A stretch of DNA of 64,000 bases, taken from assembly GCF_001831495.1 (NCBI RefSeq), contig NZ_CP017689.1:1426001-1490000 (forward strand). Reading direction: 5' to 3'. The translations under genes and the position numbers were made by a program. The notes below the pieces were generated by a model. That model was not told the DNA's origin, did not search any database, and worked only from the letters and a program-made list of their open reading frames with translations. Source of the stretch: Thalassotalea crassostreae. Lineage in GTDB: Bacteria; Pseudomonadota; Gammaproteobacteria; Enterobacterales; Alteromonadaceae. Below, one piece after another: positions 55,148-64,000 of this stretch (its first letter is position 1; the number at the start of each line of letters is the position of its first letter).

Positions 55148-55939
55148 CTAATTGTTTAGCTTTAAGAAATCTGTGACTATCTTATTAAAGGCTGCTGGCT
55201 TTTCGGCGTGTAGCCAGTGACCGACGCCTTGAATAATACGGCCTTTTGATTTTGGAAATAATTTGCCTATTTCGGCTCGATGTTCGGCAAGAATATAGTT
55301 TGAATTGCTACCTTTGATAAACAGTGTCTCTCCATCAAAAGCACTATCATGTTCATTGCCTTTGACTACTTCTGCGTAATCATTTGCAATATTTTCTATA
55401 TTTGCACGCCAATAAAAGCATTGGTCACCTTTGGCAATGTTCTTTAACAAAAACTGCCTTACGCCAACTTCGTCAACATATTGAGCTAATTGCTTATCAG
55501 CGTCATTCCGGTTTGTTATCTCATCGATATCTATCGACAATAAACCTGAGATTATTTCGTTGTGATGATGTTCATATTGAACCGGAGCAATATCAGCGAC
55601 GATAAGCTTATTTACTTTTTCCGGGTGTTGTAGGGCAAACTGCATCGCTATTTTTCCGCCCATCGAATGACCTAATAAGTGAAAATTCTCTAGTTGTAAA
55701 TGCTCGACAAGATCTAAAATATCCTGCGCCATGTCTTTATAATTCATTGATTTGTGATGAAACGAACTGCCATGATTGCGGACATCAACACTGACTACTC
55801 GATAATCTTGCTCGAGTGCTCGGGCGATCATATTTAAGTTTTCTAAACTACCAAACAGGCCGTGGATCAATAAGATAGGTTCACCACTGCCGCGTTCAAC
55901 ATAATTTAATAAACTGTCTTTTTGCACGATTTTACTCAT
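55148..55939 (-). CDS. ybfF: Esterase YbfF, alpha/beta-hydrolase
   Basis: A 263-residue cytoplasmic hydrolase. The oxyanion loop HGLFGSLENL is at 26-35, the nucleophile S92 is in GHSMGG, and the catalytic His is in GVGHWLH near 243. YbfF hydrolyses acyl-CoA and ester substrates in vitro; the natural substrate is not known. It is divergent from seqA with 157 bases between starts, the same arrangement as in enteric genomes. Confidence 0.9.
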   Translation of the reverse strand: MSKIVQKDSLLNYVERGSGEPILLIHGLFGSLENLNMIARALEQDYRVVSVDVRNHGSSFHHKSMNYKDMAQDILDLVEHLQLENFHLLGHSMGGKIAMQFALQHPEKVNKLIVADIAPVQYEHHHNEIISGLLSIDIDEITNRNDADKQLAQYVDEVGVRQFLLKNIAKGDQCFYWRANIENIANDYAEVVKGNEHDSAFDGETLFIKGSNSNYILAEHRAEIGKLFPKSKGRIIQGVGHWLHAEKPAAFNKIVTDFLKLNN

Positions 55940-56096
55940 TAATTGGTCTTAATATTTGCCTGCATTTTAAAGATTAATGTTTTGATACTCAAATTCTTTA
56001 GAAAAATATTAAAATGTCGGCAAAACAGGGTAGGAAGTTTTCTTTAAGGTAAGTATAATCTTCCCACTTTCGAAAAATAATATCATTGGAACGTAA

Positions 56097-56699
56097 ATGA
56101 AAACCCTCGAAATCGATGACGAACTATATCAATACATCGCCAGTAACACTAAGTTTATAGGCGAAAGCGCAACCGACATTTTGCGTCGACTACTCAACGT
56201 AGACCAAAACGTAGAACCATTAGAAAACAACACCGACCAAGCGTCAGTTGTTGCTACAGACATACCTGCCGACGAACAAGTTAAAGAGCCAATAGGCACT
56301 GAACAAGTTGACACTAAAAACTCAGTTAAAACAGAGAAGCAAATAAATGATGAGATTAATCGTCAGAGTATTTTTGATCTGGTTAACAAAGAAGAGCTTG
56401 CTACCCAACGCGGGGCAGTAGGCAGATTTTTATTAATATTGTCTAATTTGTATCGAGTGCAACCAAAACAATTTGATGCTGTGTTGGATATTCGTGGACG
56501 TGACCGTTTATATTTCTCAAATTCTGAGGAAGCATTATTAAAAGCGGGCAGTTCAACCAAACCTAAGCAAATTCCAGAAACAGATTTTTGGGTGATTACT
56601 AACTCAAATACTACAAAGAAAAAATCAATGTTAACGAACGTTGCCACTGTATTAGGTTATAGTAAAAGCGATGTAGAAAAAATTCGCGACCTTTTGTAA
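56097..56699 (+). CDS. seqA: Replication initiation modulator SeqA
   Basis: A 200-residue protein that binds hemimethylated GATC and sequesters oriC. The N-terminal oligomerisation domain MKTLEIDDELYQYIAS is clear, followed by an acidic Glu/Gln/Thr-rich linker (about 45-85) and the C-terminal DNA-binding domain RGAVGRFLLILSNLYRVQ. Because seqA occurs only with Dam methylation, the organism should carry dam. pgm follows 37 bases later, as in E. coli. Confidence 0.95.
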   Translation: MKTLEIDDELYQYIASNTKFIGESATDILRRLLNVDQNVEPLENNTDQASVVATDIPADEQVKEPIGTEQVDTKNSVKTEKQINDEINRQSIFDLVNKEELATQRGAVGRFLLILSNLYRVQPKQFDAVLDIRGRDRLYFSNSEEALLKAGSSTKPKQIPETDFWVITNSNTTKKKSMLTNVATVLGYSKSDVEKIRDLL

Positions 56700-56736
56700 T
56701 TACAAACAACGTACGTTTTTAAAGTAAGGGAATTAG

Positions 56737-58383
56737 ATGAGTGTACACGAACATGCTGGAAAACCAGCGCGACCAGAAGACAGAATTAATCTTGGTAAAT
56801 TAGCCAGCGATTATTTCCTATTAAAACCAGACGTTAATGTTGCTGAGCAAAAAGTCAGTTTCGGCACGTCTGGTCATCGTGGCAGTGCAACGAAGATTAG
56901 CTTCAATGAAGATCATATTTTAGCTATTTGCCAAGCTGTAGCAGAATATCGATTGCAGCAAGGTTTCGATGGACCACTTTTTCTCGGTAAAGACACTCAT
57001 GCTTTGTCTGAGCCTGCATTTGCTTCAGCATTGTCGGTATTGATTGCTAATAATGTTCCTGTAGTAATTCAACATGACCACGGCTTTACACCAACGCCAG
57101 TTATTTCTCGTCTAATCATTGATCATAATAAAAACAATGAATCGCAAGCTGACGGATTGATTATTACACCGTCTCATAACCCTCCTAGCGATGGCGGTAT
57201 TAAATACAACCCTCCACATGGCGGTCCGGCTGAAGGCGAGATAACGAAGTTAATTGAACAACGTGCAAACGAAATTTTGGCTAATGGCTTAAATGACGTA
57301 AAGCGTCTTGATTTAACTGTTGCCATGCAATCAGAGTACTTAACGAAATCGAATTTTATTAATTTTTATGCCAAACAGTTATCTGACGTTATCGATTTAT
57401 ACGCGATTAGCAAAGCAGGTATCGAGATTGGTGTTGATCCACTTGGTGGTTCAGGTATTGATTACTGGCCAGAGATTGCCAAGTTGCATAACTTAAATAT
57501 TAAAATTGTTAATCCTGTTGTTGACGCCAGTTTTGCTTTTATGCCGCTTGATAAAGATGGCAAAATTCGCATGGATTGCTCATCGCCATATGCAATGTCA
57601 GGTTTAATCGCGATGAAGGACGATTTCGATATTAGTGTCGGTAATGACCCTGATTTTGACCGTCACGGTATTGTGACCAAAAGCGGCGGCTTGATGAATC
57701 CTAATCATTTCCTAGCGGTCGCGATTAATTACTTGTTAACGCATCGCCAATGGGATGAATCAGTGAAAATCGGTAAGACCTTGGTGTCGAGCTCATTGAT
57801 TGATCGTGTTGCTAATAAACTACAAAAACCACTATCTGAAGTACCAGTTGGTTTTAAATGGTTTGTTGATGGCTTAAAAGACGGAAGTTATGCCTTTGGC
57901 GGTGAAGAAAGCGCTGGCGCTTCATTCCTTGCACTTGATGGCAGTTGCTGGACAACCGATAAAGACGGTTTTGTTATGTGTCTATTAGCGGCTGAAATTT
58001 TAGCGGTAACAGGTAAAGACCCTTATCAATGGTATTTAGAATTAGCAGCAGAGCTTGGCGAACCGAAATATGGCCGAGTTGAAGCAGTAGCTACGACTGC
58101 GCAAAAGAAAGTACTAACATCTTTATCGCAAGATGATGTTGCACAAGATACCTTAGCTGGTGAAAAGATAGTGGCTATTTTAAGCCATGCGCCAGGTAAT
58201 GATGCGGCCATTGGCGGCGTGAAAGTCGTTACTGATAATGGTTGGTTTGCTGCGCGTCCATCTGGCACTGAAGAAATTTATAAAATTTATGCCGAAAGTT
58301 TTATTGATGAGCAACATCTACAGCTGATCATCTCTGAAGCTCAAACTTTGGTTAGCGCAGCATTTAAAAACGCAGGTTTATAA
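56737..58383 (+). CDS. pgm: Phosphoglucomutase (alpha-D-glucose type)
   Basis: A 548-residue alpha-D-phosphohexomutase interconverting glucose-6-P and glucose-1-P. The N-terminal [13 protein letters not shown], phosphoserine motif [15 protein letters not shown], Mg loop [10 protein letters not shown], sugar loop [10 protein letters not shown] and phosphate loop [16 protein letters not shown] are all present. Length matches E. coli Pgm. The seqA-pgm order is conserved. A 46-base hairpin follows and probably ends transcription. Confidence 0.96.
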   Translation: MSVHEHAGKPARPEDRINLGKLASDYFLLKPDVNVAEQKVSFGTSGHRGSATKISFNEDHILAICQAVAEYRLQQGFDGPLFLGKDTHALSEPAFASALSVLIANNVPVVIQHDHGFTPTPVISRLIIDHNKNNESQADGLIITPSHNPPSDGGIKYNPPHGGPAEGEITKLIEQRANEILANGLNDVKRLDLTVAMQSEYLTKSNFINFYAKQLSDVIDLYAISKAGIEIGVDPLGGSGIDYWPEIAKLHNLNIKIVNPVVDASFAFMPLDKDGKIRMDCSSPYAMSGLIAMKDDFDISVGNDPDFDRHGIVTKSGGLMNPNHFLAVAINYLLTHRQWDESVKIGKTLVSSSLIDRVANKLQKPLSEVPVGFKWFVDGLKDGSYAFGGEESAGASFLALDGSCWTTDKDGFVMCLLAAEILAVTGKDPYQWYLELAAELGEPKYGRVEAVATTAQKKVLTSLSQDDVAQDTLAGEKIVAILSHAPGNDAAIGGVKVVTDNGWFAARPSGTEEIYKIYAESFIDEQHLQLIISEAQTLVSAAFKNAGL

Positions 58384-58394
58384 AACCTTAGATT

Positions 58395-58440
58395 CCGGTG
58401 TCAGAGTCCACTAAAACTATTTACTGGACTCTGACACCGG
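58395..58440. repeat. REP-like hairpin after pgm
   Basis: CCGGTGTCAGAGTCCA (58395-58410) and its exact complement at 58425-58440 with a 14-base loop, followed by TATTTTT. It can end pgm transcription, but the GGTGTCAGAGTCC arms resemble mobile intergenic hairpins known from marine gammaproteobacteria and the core of the 21870-21927 palindrome. Confidence 0.75.
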
Positions 58441-58593
58441 TATTTTTGCACAAGTATTATTTAATTTACGCTTTGGTCGCTTTAGAATTAATAAGTTATT
58501 AGCGCTTATTGATATTTTGACCTAAAATCCCCTCCATAAACTATCTTTTGTTTGCACCGATATTTAGAACAGTCTTAACTAAATTTTTAATTT

Positions 58594-59715
58594 ATGTGTA
58601 AACTAGTATCAGGAATATTTTCAGCCACAATGTCAGAACAAAAACAAAACACCACAAACGAAATTGCAGAACAATTAAAAGCCACTGGTGACTTTCTAGC
58701 GATTACTTGTCAATACCCTGATGCATTACCTCAAACATTTAACCTTACTCTGACAAACCCAAATAACAATCAACAATGCTTAGTTAGCGTATTAGATACA
58801 GGCGTCATTTGTTTTGAACCAATCGATCAAGTGACAGACAGCGATATTGTCCTTTCTTGTGCTGTTCATGGCAATGAGACCGCTCCTATAGAGATTTGCC
58901 AGCAGCTTGTAAAAGATCTAATGTCAGGCGATTTAGCATTAAAACAACGCGTGTTGTTTTTGTTTGCTAATCCAAGTGCCATCAACATAGATAAACGCTT
59001 TGTTGAGGAAAATCTAAATCGCCTATTTAGCGGTACTCACAGCGACGGTGAAGGGTTAGTTAACGCAGAGCGTATTCGAGCCAAAGCATTAGAAGATTAT
59101 GTTCGTGATTTCTTCGATCAAGGTAGTCAAATTAGCGGCGACAGGACTCGCTATCATTACGATTTACATACGGCGATTCGTGGTTCTAAATATGAAAAAT
59201 TTGCCGTTTATCCATTCTTAAACGGCAAGCCTCGCAGCAAAGCTCAACTAGAGATATTAGCAAGCTGTGGTGTAAGCACTATATTGTTATCACATAGCCC
59301 AACGACAACATTCAGTTACTACTCAGCTAACGAATTTAATGCTCATGCGTTTACCGTTGAGCTTGGTCAAGTTAAACCATTTGGTCAAAACGATATGGAC
59401 AGTTTTGCAGCTTGTCATCAAACCCTTGCTCAAATGATCAGTGCAGAGCAATTATCAGTTAAAGAATTCGATCCAAAGGATTTTAATATATTTGAAATTT
59501 ATCAAACGGTTAATCGTGAAAATGAAGATTTCTTCTTGCATTTCTCTGATGATGTTAAGAATTTCACCGACTATCCACTTGATACTTTGATTGCTACAGA
59601 CGGTGATAAAGAGTTTCGTACTACACGAGTAGGCGAAGCAATTATTTTCCCTAATGCCAAAGTAGCTCTGGGCCAGAGAGCATTGTTAACAGTGATCCCG
59701 ACCTCTATTGATTAG
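58594..59715 (+). CDS. astE: Succinylglutamate desuccinylase
   Basis: A 373-residue zinc enzyme that removes succinate from N-succinylglutamate, the last step of the AST arginine-degradation pathway. Zinc ligands are H92 and E95 (VHGNET) and H192 (YDLHTAIRG); TVELGQVKPFGQND carries the general-base Glu. The motifs AIRGSKYEKFAVYP and the terminal LGQRALLTVIP are closer to E. coli AstE than those of the 4.3-kb gene. Other ast genes are not in the window. The start is either 58594 or an in-frame ATG at 58630; neither has a good ribosome site. Confidence 0.9.
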   Translation: MCKLVSGIFSATMSEQKQNTTNEIAEQLKATGDFLAITCQYPDALPQTFNLTLTNPNNNQQCLVSVLDTGVICFEPIDQVTDSDIVLSCAVHGNETAPIEICQQLVKDLMSGDLALKQRVLFLFANPSAINIDKRFVEENLNRLFSGTHSDGEGLVNAERIRAKALEDYVRDFFDQGSQISGDRTRYHYDLHTAIRGSKYEKFAVYPFLNGKPRSKAQLEILASCGVSTILLSHSPTTTFSYYSANEFNAHAFTVELGQVKPFGQNDMDSFAACHQTLAQMISAEQLSVKEFDPKDFNIFEIYQTVNRENEDFFLHFSDDVKNFTDYPLDTLIATDGDKEFRTTRVGEAIIFPNAKVALGQRALLTVIPTSID

Positions 59716-59842
59716 TTACTAGGCAAAGGTGTAAAGGTAAATTTCCACTCGTTTTAAAGCGCGAGGTTCTTAGTTATGCCAAATAATTGCAACTCATTCA
59801 CTTGAATTGTAAAGTCTCGGCAATCAAAAATTACAACTAATG

Positions 59843-59856
59843 TTACGTCTAAGTAA
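59843..59856. promoter_or_regulatory. LiuR-like operator upstream of the bkd operon
   Basis: TTACGTCTAAGTAA is an imperfect inverted repeat TTAC...GTAA resembling the binding site described for LiuR, the MerR-type regulator of branched-chain amino-acid catabolism in gammaproteobacteria. It lies 80 bases before bkdA1. The assignment rests on motif memory and position. Confidence 0.4.
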
Positions 59857-59935
59857 AATCAGCTTTACAAGCTATTGATAAGCAAAGGTTTAGACGAAAT
59901 TAACTAGCATTCATATGCGGTAAGAAGAGAAAACT

Positions 59936-61120
59936 ATGGACACTGAAAAGTATCAAGAGAGTGAAACGGTTCATCAACCTACATATATCGATGGCCATTC
60001 CGTTAACATTCCTATTTTAAGAATCTTAAAGCAAGATGGAAGCGTTTATAAAAATGCTGACTTACCAGAACTTGATCAAGAACTTGCGACCAAAATCTAT
60101 AAAACCTTAGCGTTTCACCGTGTATTAGATGAACGTATGACTGCGTCACAACGTCAAGGTCGTTTAAGTTTTTATATGACCGCTTTAGGTGAAGAAGCAG
60201 CAAGTGTTGGTAGTGCAGCAGCATTAGAGCCACAAGATATGATCATGGCGCAATACCGTGAACAGGGCGCTTTAATGTTCCGTGGCTTTAGCTTAGAAAA
60301 CTTTATGAACCAAATGTTTTCAAATGAAAAAGATTTGGGTAAAGGTCGTCAAATGCCAATCCATTACGGTTCAAAAGAATTGAACTATATGACGATTTCA
60401 TCGCCGCTATGTACGCAAGTTCCACAAGCTGCTGGTTATGCTTACGGTCAAAAGCTACAAGGTTTAGATGCTTGTACGATTTGTTATATCGGTGAAGGAG
60501 CCGCTTCTGAAGGTGACTTCCATGCCGGACTTAATATGGCCGCAGTGCATAACGCGCCGGTAATATTTTTTGTTCGTAACAATGGCTATGCTATTTCAAC
60601 ACCTTCAACGGAGCAGTACGCCGGTAACGGTATTGCCCCTCGTGGTGTAGGTTACGGTATTAAAACAATTCGTGTTGACGGTAATGACTTACTTGCTGTT
60701 TTAAAAGCAACTCAAGAAGCTCGCGCTTACGTGCTTAAAGAAAACAAACCTATGATGATTGAGGCAATGTCTTATCGTTTAGGTGCGCATTCAACATCGG
60801 ATGACCCAAGTGGCTACCGTACTCGTGAAGAAGAAGCTAAGTACGCTGATCACGATCCTATTTTGCGCATGAAAAACTACATGTTAGCGAAAAAATGGTG
60901 GAATGAAGAACAAGAAACAGAGTTATTTGATTCATACCGAGAAGAGATTTTAGCAGCGGTAAAAGTTGCTGAAGTTATCGAGAAACCACAAGTTGAAGAA
61001 TTAATTACTGATGTATATGACACGCCAAGTGAGCATTTAAAGCAACAGCTGGCAGAATTAAAAGATCACATCAAGAAGTACCCAGATGCCTACCCAGTAA
61101 CGGCAGGGAGAATTAAATAA
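59936..61120 (+). CDS. bkdA1: Branched-chain 2-oxoacid dehydrogenase E1 alpha
   Basis: A 394-residue thiamine-diphosphate enzyme subunit. The ThDP-Mg motif is in [21 protein letters not shown] (start) with the NNGYAIS loop following; the phosphorylation-loop-like [15 protein letters not shown] is characteristic of branched-chain E1 alpha. It decarboxylates keto-acids from valine, leucine and isoleucine and passes the acyl group to E2. The stop overlaps the bkdA2 ATG by one base (TAATG). Confidence 0.94.
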   Translation: MDTEKYQESETVHQPTYIDGHSVNIPILRILKQDGSVYKNADLPELDQELATKIYKTLAFHRVLDERMTASQRQGRLSFYMTALGEEAASVGSAAALEPQDMIMAQYREQGALMFRGFSLENFMNQMFSNEKDLGKGRQMPIHYGSKELNYMTISSPLCTQVPQAAGYAYGQKLQGLDACTICYIGEGAASEGDFHAGLNMAAVHNAPVIFFVRNNGYAISTPSTEQYAGNGIAPRGVGYGIKTIRVDGNDLLAVLKATQEARAYVLKENKPMMIEAMSYRLGAHSTSDDPSGYRTREEEAKYADHDPILRMKNYMLAKKWWNEEQETELFDSYREEILAAVKVAEVIEKPQVEELITDVYDTPSEHLKQQLAELKDHIKKYPDAYPVTAGRIK

Positions 61121-62097
61121 TGGCACAAATGAATTTATTACACGCGATCAATAATGCCCTTGAAATCGCGATGAAAGACGACCCGACAACAGTATGTTTT
61201 GGTGAAGATGTTGGCCATTTTGGTGGTGTATTCCGCGCTACCAGTAACTTGCAGGAAAAGTTTGGTAAAGACCGTTGTTTTAACACACCTTTAACTGAGC
61301 AAGGTATCATGGGTTTTGCCAATGGTTTAGCAGCTCAAGGTAGTTGTACGGTTGCTGAAATTCAGTTCGCTGATTATATCTTTCCGGCATTTGACCAAAT
61401 CGTTAATGAGTCTGCGAAATTTAGATATCGCAGTGGTAACGAATTTAACGTTGGTAAACTTACGATTCGTACGCCATACGGCGGTGGTATTGCTGGTGGT
61501 TTATACCACTCTCAATCACCAGAAGCATACTTTGCTCATACGCCAGGATTGAAAATTGTTGTTCCTCGTAATCCTTATCAAGCAAAAGGTTTATTACTTG
61601 CTGCGATACGTGACGACAACCCTGTTGTATTTTTTGAACCTAAGAAGTTATATCGTGCTTCAATTGGCGAAGTGCCAGAAGAAGATTATCAGTTACCGTT
61701 AGGTAAAGCTGAAGTTGTAAAACAAGGCAGTGATATCACCCTATTAGGTTGGGGCGCACAAATGGAAACGATTGAAGCCGCTGCTGAAATGGCAGAGAAG
61801 AAGGGCGTTTCTTGTGAAATAATTGATTTACGTTCGATTCTTCCATGGGATGTGGACACTGTTGCTCAATCTGTTACTAAAACAGGTCGTTTATTGATTA
61901 ACCATGAAGCACCATTAACTGGTGGCTTTGCTGGTGAAATCGCAGCAACGATTCAAGACAAGTGTTTCTTAAACTTAGAGTCTCCAATTGCTCGTGTATG
62001 TGGTATTGATACACCATTCCCGTTGGCACATGAAAAAGAATACATGCCAGACGAATTGAAAACATTTGAAGCCATTATGGCCTCGGTTAACTACTAG
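61120..62097 (+). CDS. bkdA2: Branched-chain 2-oxoacid dehydrogenase E1 beta
   Basis: A 325-residue transketolase-like subunit that completes the E1 heterotetramer. [35 protein letters not shown] and [18 protein letters not shown] are the conserved ThDP-site blocks, and [14 protein letters not shown] and [12 protein letters not shown] follow. It starts on the last base of the bkdA1 stop, so translation is coupled, and ends 10 bases before bkdB. Confidence 0.94.
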   Translation: MAQMNLLHAINNALEIAMKDDPTTVCFGEDVGHFGGVFRATSNLQEKFGKDRCFNTPLTEQGIMGFANGLAAQGSCTVAEIQFADYIFPAFDQIVNESAKFRYRSGNEFNVGKLTIRTPYGGGIAGGLYHSQSPEAYFAHTPGLKIVVPRNPYQAKGLLLAAIRDDNPVVFFEPKKLYRASIGEVPEEDYQLPLGKAEVVKQGSDITLLGWGAQMETIEAAAEMAEKKGVSCEIIDLRSILPWDVDTVAQSVTKTGRLLINHEAPLTGGFAGEIAATIQDKCFLNLESPIARVCGIDTPFPLAHEKEYMPDELKTFEAIMASVNY

Positions 62098-62107
62098 GAA
62101 TTTATCG

Positions 62108-63697
62108 ATGAGTATTGATTTTATATTACCAGATATCGGTGAAGGTATTGTTGAATGTGAACTGGTTGAATGGCTAGTAGCTGAAGGCGAACACATTAAA
62201 GAAGACCAACCTGTTGCTGACGTAATGACTGATAAAGCATTAGTGCAAATCCCAGCAATGCATTCTGGCGTTGTTGACAAGTTGTATTACGCAAAAGGCG
62301 ATATTGCCAAAGTTCATTCTCCATTGTTTGCTATGACACCAGAAGGCGACGCTGCTGCTCCTGCTGCGCCAGCAGTTGAAACTCCAGCGGTTGAAGCTGC
62401 TGTTGTAACCGAAGTGTCTGCGAGCTCGGAAACGGTAATCGATGACTTTATCTTACCGGATATTGGTGAAGGCATTGTTGAATGTGAAATTGTTGATTGG
62501 TTAGTAAGCGAAGGCGATATGATCGAAGAAGATCAAGCCGTTGTCGATGTAATGACCGATAAAGCGTTGGTACAAATTCCAGCAAAATATGCAGGTAAAG
62601 TGGTTAAACTTCACTATGCCAAAGGTGACATTGCAAAAGTACACCAGCCATTGTTTGCTATTGAAATTACCGGTGGTGCTCCAGCTGCTGCAGCGCCAAC
62701 TGCGCACACTGTATCAGCGCCTCAAAAAGCGGCATCAGCGCCAGTTAAAGCGCCGACTGTTGCTACTAAGCAAGACGAGGCAGCACCTGTTGCACAAAAG
62801 AGTAATACAGGTAAAGCATTAGCAAGTCCTGCGGTTCGACGTGTGGCTCGTGAATTAAATGTCAATATTCATGAGGTGCCAGGTACAGGACCAAAAGGTC
62901 GTGTATATAAACAAGACGTTGTTAACTTTAATGAAGCTCCGGTAAGCACTGCGGCGACAGCAGCTACAGCGACAGTTTCTGCAACAGCGGGCGAAAATAG
63001 AGTTGAACCGATTCGTGGTGTTAAAGCTGCGATGGCGAAAGCGATGGTTGCTTCAGTATCGACAATCCCTCACTTCACTTACTGTGAAGAAATTGACATG
63101 ACTGACCTTATTGCGTTGCGTTTAAAACTTAAAGAAGTTTATGCAAAACAAGATATTAAATTAACTATGATGCCTTTCTTTATGAAAGCAATGTCATTAG
63201 CAATCAAAGAGTTCCCACTAGTAAATACGAAAGTGAACGATGATTGCACTGAGTTAACGTATTTTGATGATCATAATATTGGTATGGCAGTTGATTCAAA
63301 AGTTGGCTTGTTAGTGCCTAATGTTAAACAAGTACAAAACCTTTCAATTATTGAAGTAGCGAAAGAGGTAAGTCGATTAACCAATGACGCTCGTAACGGT
63401 CGTGTTGCTACCCAAGATATTAAAGGCGGTACAATCAGTATCTCTAATATCGGTGCACTAGGTGGAACAATTGCTACGCCAATTATAAACAAGCCTGAAG
63501 TAGCAATTGTTGCGTTAGGTAAATTGCAAAAACTGCCTCGTTTTAATGATAAAGGTGAAGTTGAAGCGCGTTCAATTATGCAAGTAAGTTGGTCTGGAGA
63601 CCATCGCGTAATTGATGGCGGCACAATCGCTCGTTTCTGTAATCTTTGGAAGTCGTTCCTAGAAGATCCGACAAGCATGATCATGCATATGTCTTAA
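62108..63697 (+). CDS. bkdB: Branched-chain 2-oxoacid dehydrogenase E2 (two lipoyl domains)
   Basis: A 529-residue dihydrolipoyl acyltransferase. Two lipoyl domains (about 2-78 and 112-186) have lipoyl lysines K43 and K152 in VMTDKALV; an Ala/Pro linker, the E1/E3-binding domain (SPAVRRVARELNVNI) and the catalytic domain with H499 and D503 in GDHRVIDGG follow. The ATG at 62108 has AGGA eight bases upstream; an earlier ATG at 62066 lies inside bkdA2 and is not conserved. Pseudomonas BkdB has one lipoyl domain, so two is notable. No E3 (lpd) gene follows. Confidence 0.94.
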   Translation: MSIDFILPDIGEGIVECELVEWLVAEGEHIKEDQPVADVMTDKALVQIPAMHSGVVDKLYYAKGDIAKVHSPLFAMTPEGDAAAPAAPAVETPAVEAAVVTEVSASSETVIDDFILPDIGEGIVECEIVDWLVSEGDMIEEDQAVVDVMTDKALVQIPAKYAGKVVKLHYAKGDIAKVHQPLFAIEITGGAPAAAAPTAHTVSAPQKAASAPVKAPTVATKQDEAAPVAQKSNTGKALASPAVRRVARELNVNIHEVPGTGPKGRVYKQDVVNFNEAPVSTAATAATATVSATAGENRVEPIRGVKAAMAKAMVASVSTIPHFTYCEEIDMTDLIALRLKLKEVYAKQDIKLTMMPFFMKAMSLAIKEFPLVNTKVNDDCTELTYFDDHNIGMAVDSKVGLLVPNVKQVQNLSIIEVAKEVSRLTNDARNGRVATQDIKGGTISISNIGALGGTIATPIINKPEVAIVALGKLQKLPRFNDKGEVEARSIMQVSWSGDHRVIDGGTIARFCNLWKSFLEDPTSMIMHMS

Positions 63698-63726
63698 TCG
63701 ACGATTCGATGCTTATATAAATAAAC

Positions 63727-63749
63727 AAACCCGCGTAAGCGGGTTTTTT
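63727..63749 (+). terminator. Terminator of the bkd operon
   Basis: AAACCCGC-GTAA-GCGGGTTT followed by T residues, 30 bases after bkdB. Confidence 0.9.
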
Positions 63750-63813
63750 ATTGCTAATTTGGCTAAGCCTAATCCAAAGCCAACAAATTAGCTGACTAAA
63801 ACTAATTTAATAC

Positions 63814-64000
63814 TCAATCTTTAGTTGGTAACAAATGCTCAGGTAAATTTTTACGTCGACCAGTATCTTTAGGACTGTAGTGCTTTTCTAAGTAATCCAA
63901 AATCACTTTCTCATTATCCATCAGCGGCCACAATCCTTGGCTTTTCTGCATCCAGCGAATTGTTTCTAGCCAGGTATCACGACTCATTCTATTTTGAGTC
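63814..64000 (-). CDS. C-terminal part of an unidentified protein
   Basis: A frame open from the right edge to a TGA at 63816-63814. An internal ATG at 63987 would give a 57-residue product, but the frame stays open upstream of it to the window edge, so this is probably the 3' end of a longer gene. The visible part (SRDTWLETIRWMQKSQGLWP, then ILDYLEKHYSPKDTGRRKNLP) is Trp- and Lys-rich and resembles the C-terminal segment of small c-type cytochromes in some Alteromonadales, but no heme motif is in view. I do not assign a function. Confidence 0.55.
   Translation of the reverse strand, partial: TQNRMSRDTWLETIRWMQKSQGLWPLMDNEKVILDYLEKHYSPKDTGRRKNLPEHLLPTKD

Overview
The window is a stretch of chromosome from a marine gammaproteobacterium of the order Alteromonadales. 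The best guess is a Colwelliaceae-like (Thalassotalea/Colwellia-type) organism. That is inferred from the AT-rich composition, from gene orders shared with gammaproteobacteria (lolB-ispE-prs divergent from hemA-prfA-prmC, ybfF-ybfE-fldA-fur divergent from seqA-pgm, topA next to cysB, yqcC-truC), and from marine-type genes such as a Pla-1/VolA-type lipoprotein lipase, a Big-repeat lipoprotein, an S9 peptidase and a branched-chain keto-acid dehydrogenase. Nearly everything is core or near-core chromosome. I see no prophage, transposase gene, CRISPR array, rRNA or tRNA gene.

Layout. 0-2.3 kb: 5' part of a glycosyltransferase, then a DUF2182 membrane protein with a Cys-rich DUF1326 protein, with an 11-bp-arm inverted repeat at the DUF1326 promoter. 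2.4-6.8 kb: DsbA-like protein, glutaredoxin and UbiA-type prenyltransferase on the plus strand, facing an overlapping pair made of a GCS2-type carboxylate-amine ligase and an aspartoacylase-like amidohydrolase. 7-10.2 kb: DUF3301 and DUF3549 genes divergent from yqcC-truC, then a cold-shock gene with a long structured leader. 10.2-11.3 kb holds no gene; it contains tandem copies of the cold-shock gene's 3' end and terminator, which is the most unusual structure of the window. 11.4-22.7 kb: acyl-CoA synthetase, then ychF, pth, rplY, prs, ispE and lolB on the minus strand, and hemA, prfA, prmC on the plus strand, closed by a 58-bp perfect palindrome and yciK.

23-32.7 kb: extracellular lipase lipoprotein, sohB, tpm, a dicarboxylate/amino-acid symporter, and a large lipoprotein of Ig-like repeats. 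33-40.5 kb: topA, a small lipoprotein, cysB, and a mannose-1-phosphate pair (manC, manB). 40.6-51.9 kb: sdaA, nudL, pabB, class I fumarase, S9 peptidase, rmuC, a sodium-dependent transporter and a type II glyoxalase-like hydrolase. 51.9-56 kb: SPOUT methyltransferase, an orphan lipoprotein, fur, fldA, ybfE, DUF2788, ybfF. 56.1-63.7 kb: seqA, pgm, a REP-like hairpin, astE, and a bkdA1-bkdA2-bkdB operon without its E3 gene. The window ends inside an unidentified gene on the minus strand.

Functional themes are translation and its quality control (pth, ychF, prfA, prmC, rplY, truC), isoprenoid, heme and PRPP supply (ispE, hemA, prs), envelope lipoproteins, amino-acid catabolism (sdaA, astE, bkd) and iron/flavodoxin control (fur, fldA). 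Several start codons were moved from the longest open frame because a Shine-Dalgarno site or family length favours a downstream start (prs GTG, topA, bkdB, nudL, gloC and others). Family names come from recognising motifs by eye; no database search was possible.
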